Assembly: GCA_027186245.1 (NCBI GenBank)
Contig: CP114481.1
Location: forward strand, 48,019,501-48,083,500
DNA: 64,000 nucleotides
Direction of reading: 5' to 3'
Source: Coriaria nepalensis
Taxonomy: Eukaryota > Streptophyta > Magnoliopsida > Cucurbitales > Coriariaceae
Positions 52,801-64,000 of this stretch are shown piece after piece (the stretch's first letter is position 1; each line of letters starts with the position of its first letter). Below the pieces are notes generated by a model that was given only the letters and a program-made list of their open reading frames with translations, made no database searches and had not been told where the DNA came from. The translations under genes and the position numbers were made by a program.

Positions 52801-53409
52801 AACGCATTCTATTTTTTCACTACAAACACAAGTTTTGTGCATAAGTTCCAAATGATCAATGAAAGAAAAGTGTGCATTCGTTTAACCTTAAAATCATTTC
52901 ATTGAGTCATTTCAAGTCAATATCTTCTTTCAAAGCAAGTCGAACGCATTCTATTTTTGCACTACAAACACAAGTTTTGTGTATAACTTGCAAATGATCA
53001 ATGCAAGGAAAGTGTCCATTCGTTTAACCTTAAAATCATTTCAATGAGTCATTTCAACTCAATATCTTCTTTCAAAGCAATTCGAACGAATTCTATTTTT
53101 GCACTACAAACACAAGTTTTGTGCATAACTTGCAAATGATCAATGCAAGGAAAGTGTGCATTCGTTTAACCTTAAAATCATTTCAATGAGTCATTTCAAC
53201 TCAATATCTTCTTTCAAAGCAATACGAACGAATTTTATTTTTGCACTACAAACACAAGTTTTGTGCATAACTTGCAAATGATCAATGCAAAGAAAGTGTG
53301 CATTCGTTTAACCTTAAAATCATTTCAATGAGTCATTTCAACTCAATATCTTCTTTCAAAGCAATTCGAACGAATTCTATTTTTTCACTACAGATACAAC
53401 TTTTGTGCA
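49860..53409 (+). repeat. 25-monomer unit (3,550 bp), copy F2
   Basis: Tandem, nearly identical copy of F1. The one difference I noted is 51,028 c against 47,478 t. Agreement ends near 53,440 ('gtgtctattcgtttaaccg' against 'gtgtccattcgtttaacct'). Confidence 0.9.
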
Positions 53410-55164
53410 TAACTTGCAAATGATCAATGCAAGGAAAGTGTCTATTCGTTTAACCGTAAAATCATTTCAATGAGTCATTTCAACTCAATATCTTCTTTCT
53501 AAGCAATTCGAACGAATTTTGTTTTTGCACTACAAACACAAGTTTTGTGCATAACTTGCAAATGATCAATGCAAGGAAAGTGTCCATTCGTTTAACCTTA
53601 AAATCATTTCAATGAGTCATTTCAACTCAATATCTTCTTTCAAAGCAATTCGAACGAATTCTATTTTTTCACTACAAATACAGCTTTTGTGCATAACTTG
53701 CAAATGATCAATGCAAGGAAACTGTGCATTCGTTTAACCTTAAAATCATTTCATTGAGTCATTTCAAGTCAATATCTTCTTTCAAAGCAAGTCGAACGCA
53801 TTCTATTTTTGCACTACAAACACAAGTTTTGTGCATAACTTGGAAATGATCAATGCAAGGAAAGTGTCCATTCGTTTAACCTTAAAATCATTTCAATGAG
53901 TCATTTCAACTCAATATCTTCTTTCAAAGCAATTCGAACGAATTCTATTTTTTCACTACAAACATAAGTTTTGTGCATAACTTGCAAATGATCAATGCAA
54001 GGAAAGTGTGCATTCGTTTAACCTTAAAATCATTTCAATGAGTCATTTCAACTCAATATCTTCTTTCAAAGCAATTCGAACGAATTTTATTTTTGCACTA
54101 CAAACACAAGTTTTGTGCATAACTTGCAAATGATCAATGCAAGGAAAGTGTGCATTCGTTTAACCTTAAAATCATTTCAATGAGTCATTTCAACTCAATA
54201 TCTTCTTTCAAAGCAATTCGAATGAATTGTATTTTTTCACTACAAATACAACTTTTGTGCATAACTTGCAAATGATCAATGCAAGGAAAGTGTGCATTCG
54301 TTTAACCTTAAAATCATTTCAATGAGTCATTTCAACTCAATATCTTCTTTCAAAGCAATTCGAACGAATTGTATTTTTTCACTACAAATACAACTTTTGT
54401 GCATAACTTGCAAATGATCAATGCATGGAAAGTGTGCATTCGTTTAACCTTAAAATCATTTCATTGAGTCATTTCAAGTCAATGGCTTCTTTCAAAGCAA
54501 GTCGAACGCATTCTATTTTTGCACTACAAACACAAGTTTTGTGCATAACTTGCAAATGATCAATGCAAGGAAAGTGTCCATTCGTTTAACCTTAAAATCA
54601 TTTCAATGAGTCATTTCAACTCAATATCTTCTTTCAAAGCAATTCGAACGAATTCTATTTTTTCACTACAAATACAGCTTTTGTGCATAACTTGCAAATG
54701 ATCAATGCAAGGAAACTGTGCATTCGTTTAACCTTAAAATCATTTCATTGAGTCATTTCAAGTCAATATCTTCTTTCAAAGCTAGTCGAACGCATTCTAT
54801 TTTTGCACTACAAACACAAGTTTTGTGCATAACTTGGAAATGATCAATGCAAGGAAAGTGTCCATTCGTTTAACCTTAAAATCATTTCAATGAGTCATTT
54901 CAACTCAATATCTTCTTTCAAAGCAATTCGAACGAATTCTATTTTTTCACTACAAACACAACTTTTGTGCATAACTTGCAAATGATCAATGCAAGGAAAG
55001 TGTGCATTCGTTTAACCTTAAAATCATTTCAATGAGTCATTTCAACTCAATAATTTACTTCAAAGCAAGTCGAACGCATTCTATTTTTGCACTACAAACA
55101 CAAGTTTTGTGCATCACTTGCAAATGATCAATGCAAGGAAAGTGTCCATTCGTTTAACCTTAAC
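53410..55164 (+). repeat. Domain M distal: rearranged E/F-like monomers
   Basis: Type a/b dimers recur with a 994-bp (7 x 142) offset: 'tacagctttt' at 53,679 and 54,673, each followed by 'gaaactgtg' and a type b monomer with 'cttggaaatg'. From about 54,940 the order matches the 52.5 kb part of F2 at +2,414 bp ('aataatttac' 52,635/55,049). Private changes are 'gctagtcgaac' near 54,781 and 'caatggcttc' near 54,481. Confidence 0.75.
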
Positions 55165-55940
55165 ATCATTTCAATGAGTCATTTCAACTCAATATCTTCT
55201 TTCTAAGCAATTCGAACGCATTCTATTTTTTCACTACAAACACAAGTTTTGTGCATAAGTTGCAAATGATCAATGAAAGAAAAGTGTGCATTCGTTTAAC
55301 CTTAAAATCATTTCATTGAGTCATTTCAAGTCAATATCTTCTTTCAAAGCAAGTCGAACGCATTCTATTTTTGCACTACAAACACAAGTTTTGTGTATAA
55401 CTTGCAAATGATCAATGCAAGGAAAGTGTCCATTCGTTTAACCTTAAAATCATTTCAATGAGTCATTTCAACTCAATATCTTCTTTCAAAGCAATTCGAA
55501 CGAATTCTATTTTTTCACTACAAACACAACTTTTGTGCATAACTTGCAAATGATCAATGCAAGGAAAGTGTGCATTCGTTTAACCTTAAAATCATTTCAA
55601 TGAGTCATTTCAACTCAATATCTTCTTTCTAAGCAATTCGAACGCATTCTATTTTTTCACTACAAACACAAGTTTTGTGCATAAGTTGCAAATGATCAAT
55701 GAAAGAAAAGTGTGCATTCGTTTAACCTTAAAATCATTTCATTGAGTCATTTCAAGTCAATATCTTCTTTCAAAGCAAGTCGAACGCATTCTATTTTTGC
55801 ACTACAAACACAAGTTTTGTGTATAACTTGCAAATGATCAATGCAAGGAAAGTGTCCATTCGTTTAACCTTAAAATCATTTCAATGAGTCATTTCAACTC
55901 AATATCTTCTTTCAAAGCAATTCGAACGAATTCTATTTTT
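55165..55940 (+). repeat. 3-monomer tandem duplication (426 bp)
   Basis: 'ttctaagcaattcgaacgc' at 55,201 recurs at 55,627. The linked 'gatcaatgaaagaaaag', 'attgagtcatttcaagtc' and 'gtgtataac' monomers follow in both copies. The second copy then leaves the pattern near 55,940. Confidence 0.8.
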
Positions 55941-56276
55941 GCACTACAAACACAAGTTTTGTGCATAACTTGCAAATGATCAATGCAAGGAAAGTGTGCA
56001 TTCGTTTAACCTTAAAATCATTTCAATGAGTCATTTCAACTCAATATCTTCTTTCAAAGCAATACGAACGAATTTTATTTTTGCACTACAAACACAAGTT
56101 TTGTGCATAACTTGCAAATGATCAATGCAAAGAAAGTGTGCATTCGTTTAACCTTAAAATCATTTCAATGAGTCATTTCAACTCAATATCTTCTTTCAAA
56201 GCAATTCGAACGAATTCTATTTTTTCACTACAGATACAACTTTTGTGCATAACTTGCAAATGATCAATGCAAGGAA

Positions 56277-56810
56277 AGTGTGCATTCGTTTAACCTTAAA
56301 ATCATTTGAATGAGTCAGTCCAAGTCAATAACTTATTTCAAAGCAAGTCGAACGAATTCTATTTTTGCACTACAAACACAAGTTTTGTGCATAACTTGCA
56401 AATCATCAATGCAAGGAAAGTGTCCATTCGTTTAACCTTAAAATCATTTCAATGAGTCATTTCAACTCAATATCTTCTTTCTAAGCAATTCGAACGAATT
56501 CTATTTTTTCACTACAAACCCAACTTTTGTGCATAACTTGCAAATGATCAATGCAAGGAAAGTGTGCATTCGTTTAACCTTAAAATCATTTGAATGAGTC
56601 AGTCCAAGTCAATAACTTATTTCAAAGCAAGTCGAACGAATTCTATTTTTGCACTACAAACACAAGTTTTGTGCATAACTTGCAAATCATCAATGCAAGG
56701 AAAGTGTCCACTCGTTTAACCTTAAAATCATTTCAATGAGTCATTTCAACTCAATATCTTCTTTCTAAGCAATTCGAACGAATTCTATTTTTTCACTACA
56801 AACACAAGTT
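56277..56810 (+). repeat. 2-monomer tandem duplication (284 bp)
   Basis: 'tgagtcagtcc' at 56,311 and 56,595, and 'aaatcatcaatg' at ~56,400 and ~56,684, recur at exactly 284 bp. Small differences are 'gtccattcg' against 'gtccactcg' and 'aaacccaac' against 'aaacacaag'. Confidence 0.8.
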
Positions 56811-57229
56811 TTGTGCATAAGTTGGAAATGATCAATGAAAGGAAAGTGTGCATTCGTTTAACCTTAAAATCATTTCATTGAGTCATTTCAAGTCAATATC
56901 TTCTTTCAAAGCAAGTCGAACGCATTCTATTTTTGCACTACAAACACAAGTTTTGTGCATAACTTGCAAATGATCAATGCAAGGAAAGTGTCCATTCGTT
57001 TAACCTTAAAATCATTTCAATGAGTCATTTCAACTCAATATCTTCTTTCAAAGCAATTCGAACGAATTCTATTTTTTCACTACAAATACAGCTTTTGTGC
57101 ATAACTTGCAAATGATCAATGCAAGGAAACTGTGCATTCGTTTAACCTTAAAATCATTTCATTGAGTCATTTCAAGTCAATATCTTCTTTCAAAGCAAGT
57201 CGAACGCATTCTATTTTTGCACTTCAAAC

Positions 57230-58400
57230 ACAAGTTTTGTGCATAACTTGAAAATGATCAATGCCAGGAATGTGTGCATTTGTTTAATCTTAAAATCATT
57301 TCAATGAGTCATTTCAAGTCAATAACTTATTTCAAAGCAATTCGAACGAATTCTATTTTTGCACTACAAACACAAGTTTTGTGCATAACTTGGAAATGAT
57401 CAATGCAATGAAAGTGTGCATTCGTTTAACCTTAAAATCATTTCAACGAGTCATTTCAAGTCAATATCTTATTTCAAAGCAATTCGAAAGAATTCTATTT
57501 TTGCACTAAAAACACAAATTTTGTGCATAACTTGGAAATGATCAATGCAATGAAAGTGCGCATTCGTTTAACCTTAAAATCATTTCAATGAGTCATTTCA
57601 AGTCAATATCTTATTTCAAAGCAAGTCAAACGAATTCTATTTTCGCACTTCAAACACAAGTTTTGTGCTTAACTTGAAAATGATCAATGCCAGGAATGTG
57701 TGCATTCGTTTAACCTTAAAATCATTTCAATGAGTCATTTCAAGTCAATATCTTATTTCAAAGCAAGTCGAACAAATTCTATTTTCGCACTTCAAACACA
57801 AGTTTTGTGCATAACTTGGAAATGATCAATGCTAGGAATGTGTGCATTAGTTTAACATTAAAATCATTTCAATGAGTCATTTCAAGTCAATATCTTATTT
57901 CAAAGCAAGTCGAACGAATTCTATTTTCGCACTTCAAACACAAGTTTTGTGCATAACTTGGAAATGATCAATGCAAGGAATGTGTGCATTAGTTTAACCT
58001 TAAAATCATTTCAATGAGTCATTTCAAGTCAATATCTTATTTCAAAGCAAGTCGAACGAATTCTATTTTCGCACTTCAAAAAAAGGTTTTGTGCATAACT
58101 TGCAAATGATTAATGCAAGGAAACTGTGCATTCATTTAACCTTAAAATCATTTCAATGAGTCATTTCAAGTCAATATCTTATATCAAAGAAAGTCGAACG
58201 AATTCTATTTTCGCACTTCAAACACAAGTTTTGTGCTTAACTTGAAAATGATCAATGCCAGGAATGTGTGCATTCGTTTAACCTTAAAATCATTTCAATG
58301 AGTCATTTCAAGTCAATATCTTATTTCAAAGAAAGTCGAACGAATTCTATTTTCGCACTTCAAACACAAGTTTTGTGCATAACTTGGAAATGATCAATGC
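57230..58400 (+). repeat. Domain R block, proximal copy (offset 3,550 bp)
   Basis: 'tgtttaatct' at 57,281 recurs at 60,831. 'atcaaagaaagtcg' at 58,182 recurs at 61,732. Both offsets are 3,550 (25 x 142), and the order of monomer types between them is shared. Differences are more frequent than in D, F or H ('cgaaagaattc' and 'ctaaaaacac' near 57,486-57,512 against 'cgaacgaattc' and 'ctacaaacac' near 61,036), so this duplication looks older. Confidence 0.75.
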
Positions 58401-60779
58401 TAGGAATGTGTGCATTAGTTTAACCATAAAATTATTTGAATGAGTCATTTCAAGTCAATATCTTATTTCAAAGCAAGTCGAACGAATTCTGTTTTCGCAC
58501 TTCAAACAAAATTTTTGTGCTTAACTTGCAAATGATCAATGCAAGGAAACTGTGCATTCGTTTAACCTTAAAATCATTTCAATGAGTCATTTCAAGTCAA
58601 TATCTTATTTCAAAGCAAGTCGAACGAATTCTATTTTCGCACTTCAAACACAAGTTTTGTGCATAACTTGAAAATGATCAATGCCAGGAATGTGTGCATT
58701 TGTTTAACCTTAAAATCATTTCAATGAGTCATTTAAAGTCAATATCTTATTTCAAAGCAAGTCGAACGAATTCTATTTTCGCACTTCAAACAAAAGTTTT
58801 GTGCATAACTTGCAAATGATCAATGCAAGGAAACTGTGCATTCGTTTAACCTTAAAATCATTTCAATGAGTCATTTCAAGTCAATATCTTATTTCAAAGC
58901 AATTCGAACGAATTCTATTTTTGCACTACAAACACAAGTTTTGTGCATAACTTGCAAATGATCAATGCAATGAAAGTGTGCATTCGTTTAACCTTAAAAT
59001 CATTTCAATGAGTCATTTCAAGTCAATATCTTATTTCGAAGCAAGTCGAACGAATTCTATTTTCCCACTTCAAACACAAGTTTTGTGCATAACTTGGAAA
59101 TGATCAATGCCAGGAATGTGTGCATTAGTTTAACCTTAAAATCATTTCAATGAGTCATTTCAAGTCAATATCTTATTTAAAAGCAAGTCGAACGAATTCT
59201 ATTTTCGCACTTCAAACACAAGTTTTGTGCATAACTTGGAAATGATCAATGCCAGGAATGTGTGCATTAGTTTAACCTTAAAATCATTTCAATGAGTCAT
59301 TTCATGTCAATATCTTATTTCAAAGCAATTCGAACGAATTCTATTCTGGCTCTTCAAACAGAACTTTTGTGCATAACTTGCAAATGATCAATGCAAGGAA
59401 AGTGTGCATTCGTTTAGCCTTAAAATCATTTCAATGAGTCATTTCAAGTCAATATCTTATTTCAAAGCAAGTCGAACGAATTCTATTTTCGCACTTCATA
59501 CAAAAGTTTTGTGCATAACTTGCAAATGATCAATGCAAGGAAAGTGTGCATTCGTTTAACCTTAAAATCATTTCAATGAGTCATTTCAAGTCAATAACTT
59601 ATTTCAAAGCAAGTCGAACGAATTCTATTTTCGCACTTCAAACAAAAGTTTTGTGCATAACTTGCAAATGATCAAAGCAAGGAAAGTGTGCATTCGTTTA
59701 ACCTTAAAATCATTTGAATGAGTCATTTCAAGTCAATAACTTATTTCAAAGCAAGTCGAACGAATTTTATTTTTGCACTTCAAACACAAGTTTTGTGCAT
59801 AACTTGGAAATAATCAATGGAATGAATGTGTGCATTAGTTTAACCTTAAAATCATTTCAATGAGTCATTTCAAGTCAATAACTTATTTCAAAGCAAGTCG
59901 AACGAATTCTATTTTCGCACTTCAAACACAAGTTTTGTGCATAACTTGGAAATGATCAATGCCAGGAATGTGTCCATTAGTTTAACCTTAAAATCATTTC
60001 AATGAGTCATTCCAAGTCAATATCTTATTTCAAAGCAAGTCGAACGAATTCTATTTTCGCACTTCAAACAAAAGTTTTGTGCATAACTTGCAAATGATCA
60101 ATGCAAGGAAAGGTTGCATTCGTTTAACCTTAAAATCATTTCAATGAGTCATTTCAAGTCAATATCTTATTTCAAAGCAAGTCGAACGAATTCTATTTTC
60201 GCACTTCAAACAAAAGTTTTGTGCATAACTTGCAAATGATCAAAGGAAGGAAAGTGTGCATTCGTTTAACCTCAAAATCATTTGAATGAGTCATTTCAAC
60301 TCAATAACTTATTTCAAGGCAAGTCGAATGAATTCTATTTTGGCAGTCCAAACACAAATTTTGTGCATAACTTGGAAATGATCAATGCAATGAAAGTGCG
60401 CATTCATTTAACCTTAAAATCATTTCAATGAGTCATTTCAAGTCAATATCTTATTTCAAAGTTTTTCGAACGAACTCTATTTTTACACTACAAACACAAG
60501 TTTTATGCATAACTTGGAAATGATCAATGCAATGAAAGTGCGCATTCGTTTAACCATAAAATCATTTCAATGAGTCATTTCAAGTCAATATTTTATTTCA
60601 AAGCAAGTCGAACGAATTCTATTTTCGCACTTCAAACACAAGTTTTGTGCATAACTTGGAAATGATCAATGCAGGGAATGTGTGCATTAGTTTAACCTTA
60701 AAATCATTTCAATGAGTCATTTCAAGTCAATATCTTATTTCAAAGCAAGTCGAACGAATTCTATTTTCGCACTTCAAAC
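58401..60779 (+). repeat. Domain R monomers without clear HOR
   Basis: About seventeen R monomers with 'tcgcacttc' and variable 'ccaggaatg', 'ctaggaatg' or 'caaggaaactg'. Private changes are 'ctattctggctcttc' near 59,341, 'aaaggttgcattcg' near 60,110, 'caaaggaaggaaag' near 60,241 and 'aaagtttttcgaac' near 60,458, the last altering the first dyad. Only satellite is present. Confidence 0.65.
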
Positions 60780-61950
60780 ACAAGTTTTGTGCATAACTTG
60801 AAAATGATCAATGCCAGGAATGTGTGCATTTGTTTAATCTTAAAATCATTTCAATGAGTCATTTCAAGTCAATAACTTATTTCAAAGCAATTCGAACGAA
60901 TTCTATTTTTGCACTACAAACACAAGTTTTGTGCATAACTTGGAAATGATCAATGCAATGAAAGTGCGCATTCGTTTAACCTTAAAATCATTTCAATGAG
61001 TCATTTCAAGTCAATATCTTATTTCAAAGCAATTCGAACGAATTCTATTTTTGCACTACAAACACAAATTTTGTGCATAACTTGGAAATGATCAATGCAA
61101 TGAAAGTGCGCATTCGTTTAACCTTAAAATCAGTTCAATGAGTCATTTCAAGTCAATATCTTATTTCAAAGCAAGTCGAACGAATTCTATTTTCGCACTT
61201 CAAACACAAGTTTTGTGCTTAACTTGAAAATGATCAATGCCAGGAATGAGTGCATTCGTTTAACCTTAAAATCATTTCAATGAGTCATTTCAAGTCAATA
61301 TCTTATTTCAAAGAAAGTCGAACGAATTCTATTTTCGCACTTCAAACACAAGTTTTCTGCATAACTTGGAAATGATCAATGCTAGGAATGTGTGCATTAG
61401 TTTAACATTAAAATCATTTCAATGAGTCATTTCAAGTCAATATCTTATTTCAAAGCAAGTCGAACGAATTCTATTTTCGCACTTCAAAAAAAAGTTTTGT
61501 GCATAACTTGCAAATGATCAATGCAAGGAAACTGTGCATTCATTTAACCTTAAAATCATTTCAATGAGTCATTTCAAGTCAATAACTTATTTCAAAGCAA
61601 TTCGAACGAATTCTATTTTTGCACTACAAACACAAGTTTTGTGCATAACTTGGAAATGATCAATGCAATGAAAGTGCGCATTCGTTGAACCTTAAAATCA
61701 TTTCAATGAGTCATTTCAAGTCAATATCTTCTATCAAAGAAAGTCGAACGAATTCTATTTTCGCACTTCAAACACAAGTTTTGTGCTTAACTTGAAAATG
61801 ATCAATGCCAGGAATGTGTGCATTCGTTTAACCTTAAAATCATTTCAATGAGTCATTTCAAGTCAATATCTTATTTCAAAGAAAGTCGAACGAATTCTAT
61901 TTTCGCACTTCAAACACAAGTTTTGTGCATAACTTGGAAATGATCAATGA
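60780..61950 (+). repeat. Domain R block, distal copy (offset 3,550 bp)
   Basis: Counterpart of 57,230-58,400. A tetramer duplication (568 bp) overlaps its end: 'taacattaaaatc' at 61,403 and 61,971, and 'gcacttcaaaaa' at 61,479 and 62,047. The tetramer block covers roughly 61,150-62,285. Confidence 0.75.
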
Positions 61951-63244
61951 TAGGAATGTGTGCATTAGTTTAACATTAAAATCATTTCAATGAGTCATTT
62001 CAAGTAAATATCTTATTTCAAAGCAAGTCGAACGAATTCTATTTTCGCACTTCAAAAACAAGTTTTGTGCATAACTTGCAAATGATCAATGCAAGGAAAC
62101 TGTGCATTCATTTAACCTTAAAATCATTTCAATGAGTCATTTCAAGTCAATAACTTATTTCAAAGCAATTCGAACGAATTCTATTTTTGCACTACAAACA
62201 CAAGTTTTGTGCATAACTTGGAAATGATCAATGCAATGAAAGTGCGCATTCGTTTAACCTTAAAATCATTTCAATGAGTCATTTCAAGTCAATATCTTAT
62301 ATCAAAGCAAGTCGAACGAATTCTATTTTCGCACTTCAAACACAAGTTTTGTGCATAACTGGGAAATGATCAATGCCAGGAATGTGTGCATTAGTTTAAC
62401 CTTAAAATCATTACAATGAGTCATTTCAAGTCAATATCTTATTTCAGAGCAAGTCGAACGAATTCTATTTTGGCACTTCAAACACAAGTTTTGTGCTTAA
62501 CTTGGAAATGATCAATGCAAGGAATGTGTGCATTAGTTTAACCTTAAAATCATTTCAATGAGTCATTTCAAGTCAATATCTTATTTCAAAGCAAGTCGAA
62601 CGAATTCTATTTTCGCACTTCAAACAAAAGTTTTGTGCATAACTTGCAAATGATCAATGCAAGGAAAGTGTGCATTTGTTTAACCTTAAAATCATTTGAA
62701 TGAGTCATTTCAAGTCAATATCTTATTTCAAAGCAATTCGAACGAACTCTATTTTTGCACTACAAACAAAAGTTTTGTTCATAACTTGCAAATGATCAAT
62801 GCAAGGAAAGTGTGCATTCGTTTAACCATAAAATCATTTGAATGAGTCATTTCAAGTCAATAACTTATTTCAAAGCAAGTCGAACGAATTCTATTTTGGC
62901 ACTCCAAACACAAGTTTTGTGCATAACTTGCAAATGATCAGTGCAAGGAAAGTGTGCATTCGTTTAACCTTAAAAACATTTCAATCAGTCATTTCAAGTC
63001 AATATCTTATTTAAAAGCAAGTCGAACGAATTCTATTTTCGCACTTCAAACACAAGTTTTGTGCATAACTTGGAAATGATCAATGCAAGGAATGTGTGCA
63101 TTAGTTTAACCTTAAAATCATTTCAATGAGTCATTTCAAGTCAATCTCTTATTTCAAAGCAAGTCGAACGAATTCTATTTTCGCACTTTAAACAAAAGTT
63201 CTGCGCATAACATGCAAATGATCAATGCAAGGAAAGTGTGCATT

Positions 63245-63805
63245 CGTTTGACCTTAAAATCATTTGAATGACTCATTTCAAGTCAATAACTTATTTCATA
63301 GCAAGTCGAACGAATTCTATTTTTGCACTTCAAACACAAGTTTTGTGCATAACTTGGAAATGATCAATGCAAGGAATGTGTGCATTAGTTTAACCTTAAA
63401 ATCTTTTCAAGGACTCATTTCAAGTCAATATATTATTTCAAAGCAAGTCGAACGAATTCTATTTTCGCACTCCAAACACAAGTTTTGTGCATAACTTGCA
63501 AATGATCAATGCAAGGAAAGTGTGCATTCGTTTAACCTTAAAATCATTTGAATGACTCATTTCAAGTCAATAACTTATTTAATAGCAAGTCGAACGAATT
63601 CTATTTTTGCACTTCAAACACAAGTTTTGTGCATAACTTTGAAATGATCAATGCAAGGAATGTGTGCATTAGTTTAACCTTAAAATCTTTTCAAGGAGTC
63701 ATTTCAAGTCAATATATTATTTCAAAGCAAGTCGAACGAATTCTATTTTCGCACTCCAAACACAAGTTTTGTGCATAACTTGCAAATGATCAATGCAAGG
63801 AATGT
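63245..63805 (+). repeat. 2-monomer tandem duplication near the right end (284 bp)
   Basis: 'gactcatttcaagtc' at 63,269 and 63,553, and 'atcttttcaagga' with 'aatatattatttc' near 63,401-63,437 and 63,685-63,721, recur at 284 bp. Differences are 'ttcatagc' against 'taatagc' and 'cttggaaatg' against 'ctttgaaatg'. Confidence 0.8.
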
Positions 63806-64000
63806 GTGCATTTGTTTAACCTTAAAATCATTTCAATGAGTCATTTCAAGTCAATATCTTATTTCAAAGCAAGTCGAACGAATTCTATTTTCGCACTTCA
63901 AACAAAAGTTTTGTGCATAACTTGCAAATGATCAATGCAAGGAAAGTGTGCATTCGTTTAACCTTAAAATCATTTGAATGAGTCATTTCAAGTCAATAAC

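Larger units (their letters stand above)
36011..57225 (+). repeat. Domain M: 'aactcaatatcttc / gatcaat' subfamily
   Basis: From about 36,011 monomers carry 'aactcaatatcttcttt' or 'aagtcaatatcttcttt' at positions 10-26, 'gatcaat' at 92-98, and often 'gtgtcc' in place of 'gtgtgc'. Two monomer types dominate. Type a has 'attcgaacgaattc' and frequently 'ttttttcac'. Type b has 'agtcgaacgcattc', which destroys both EcoRI and the outer bases of the first dyad, with 'tttttgcac'. In places they alternate strictly. The domain ends inside a monomer near 57,225: the left half is type b and the right half belongs to domain R. Confidence 0.85.
1..64000 (+). repeat. 142-bp tandem satellite array spanning the whole window
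   Basis: The same ~142-bp unit recurs head to tail from the first base to the last. The phase is set by AGTCATTTCA at 1, 143, 285 and 427, and is kept apart from small indels. I estimate about 450 copies. A consensus I wrote by hand has 44 G/C in 142 positions, about 31%. All copies read in one direction; I saw no inverted block and no unrelated DNA. Most copies carry EcoRI (GAATTC) at monomer positions 42-47, TTCGAA at 35-40 in the 'attcgaa' form, and TGATCA at 91-96. Copies differ by point changes and short indels, and neighbouring blocks share linked variants. Known background: abundant satellites of this size form constitutive heterochromatin. Inference: period, base composition and the EcoRI site agree with the Tenebrio molitor satellite as I remember it. 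Another insect or a different 142-bp family is possible. Confidence 0.98.
57226..64000 (+). repeat. Domain R: 'tcgcacttc / ggaatg' subfamily
   Basis: Monomers here combine 'agtcgaacgaattc' (EcoRI kept, first dyad shortened), 'tattttcgcacttcaaac', 'cttggaaatgatcaatg' or 'cttgaaaatgatcaatg', 'ccaggaatgtg' and often 'gcattagttt'. A second type with 'attcgaacgaattc', 'ttgcactac' and 'caatgaaagtgcgcattcg' is interleaved (57,340; 60,890; 61,600; 62,165). The domain runs off the right end of the window, whose last bases are the first 20 of a monomer. Confidence 0.85.

Noticed and set aside
63264..63778. Two 76-codon frames starting MNDSFQVNN
   Set aside because: They are the two members of a 284-bp satellite dimer duplication, not genes.
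1..64000. CRISPR array or other regularly spaced repeat-spacer system
   Set aside because: The whole 142-bp unit is repeated, including what would be 'spacers', and composition and length fit a eukaryotic satellite.

Overview
The whole window is one uninterrupted, AT-rich tandem satellite array. Every stretch I read is a copy of a ~142-bp monomer (about 31% G+C in a hand-made consensus), head to tail in one orientation, roughly 450 copies in all. I found no gene, RNA gene, transposon, CRISPR array, origin or non-satellite insertion. The open frames of 60-105 codons are translated satellite and I reject them as genes. This is eukaryotic heterochromatin-type DNA, probably (peri)centromeric. A 142-bp, AT-rich monomer with one EcoRI site per copy fits what I recall of the very abundant satellite of the mealworm beetle Tenebrio molitor. 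That assignment is inference from period, composition and restriction site, not a database match.

Monomer anatomy (phase: position 1 = the A of AGTCATTTCA). A 13-bp direct repeat lies across the monomer junction (TCATTTCAATGAG then TCATTTCAAGTCA). A dyad AATTCG-AA-CGAATT (33-46) overlaps a BstBI-type site (TTCGAA 35-40) and the EcoRI site (42-47). A second dyad has TGCAC (54-58) facing GTGCA (75-79), with CACAA/TTGTG nested inside. A third has CTTGCA (83-88) facing TGCAAG (98-103) around a central TGATCA. Array variation uses these elements: copy number of the 13-bp repeat, repair or loss of the dyads, and loss of EcoRI.

Layout. Domain L (1 to ~36,010) has 'gatcatt' monomers and holds several higher-order repeats (HORs): a 1,846-bp 13-mer in three copies (1.06-6.87 kb); a ~4.1-kb block in two nearly identical copies plus a partial third (9.5-18.0 kb); a 710-bp 5-mer x2 (21.3-22.65 kb); a mosaic zone rich in 129-bp monomers (22.7-27.2 kb); a 1,420-bp 10-mer x3 (27.26-31.52 kb); and a 2,035-bp unit x2 plus a partial copy, carrying a 61-bp truncated monomer (31.5-36.0 kb). 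Domain M (~36,011-57,225) is a different subfamily ('aactcaatatcttc', 'gatcaat', 'gtgtcc'), with an alternating dimer substructure and 3,550-bp (25-mer) duplications. Domain R (~57,226-64,000) is a third subfamily ('tcgcacttc', 'ggaatg', 'gcattag') with an older 3,550-bp duplication and smaller dimer and tetramer duplications.

Nothing here works as a gene set. The biology is array evolution by unequal exchange and local conversion: abrupt subfamily borders, duplication junctions inside monomers, nested HORs, and islands of one subfamily inside another. Array boundaries lie outside the window on both sides.
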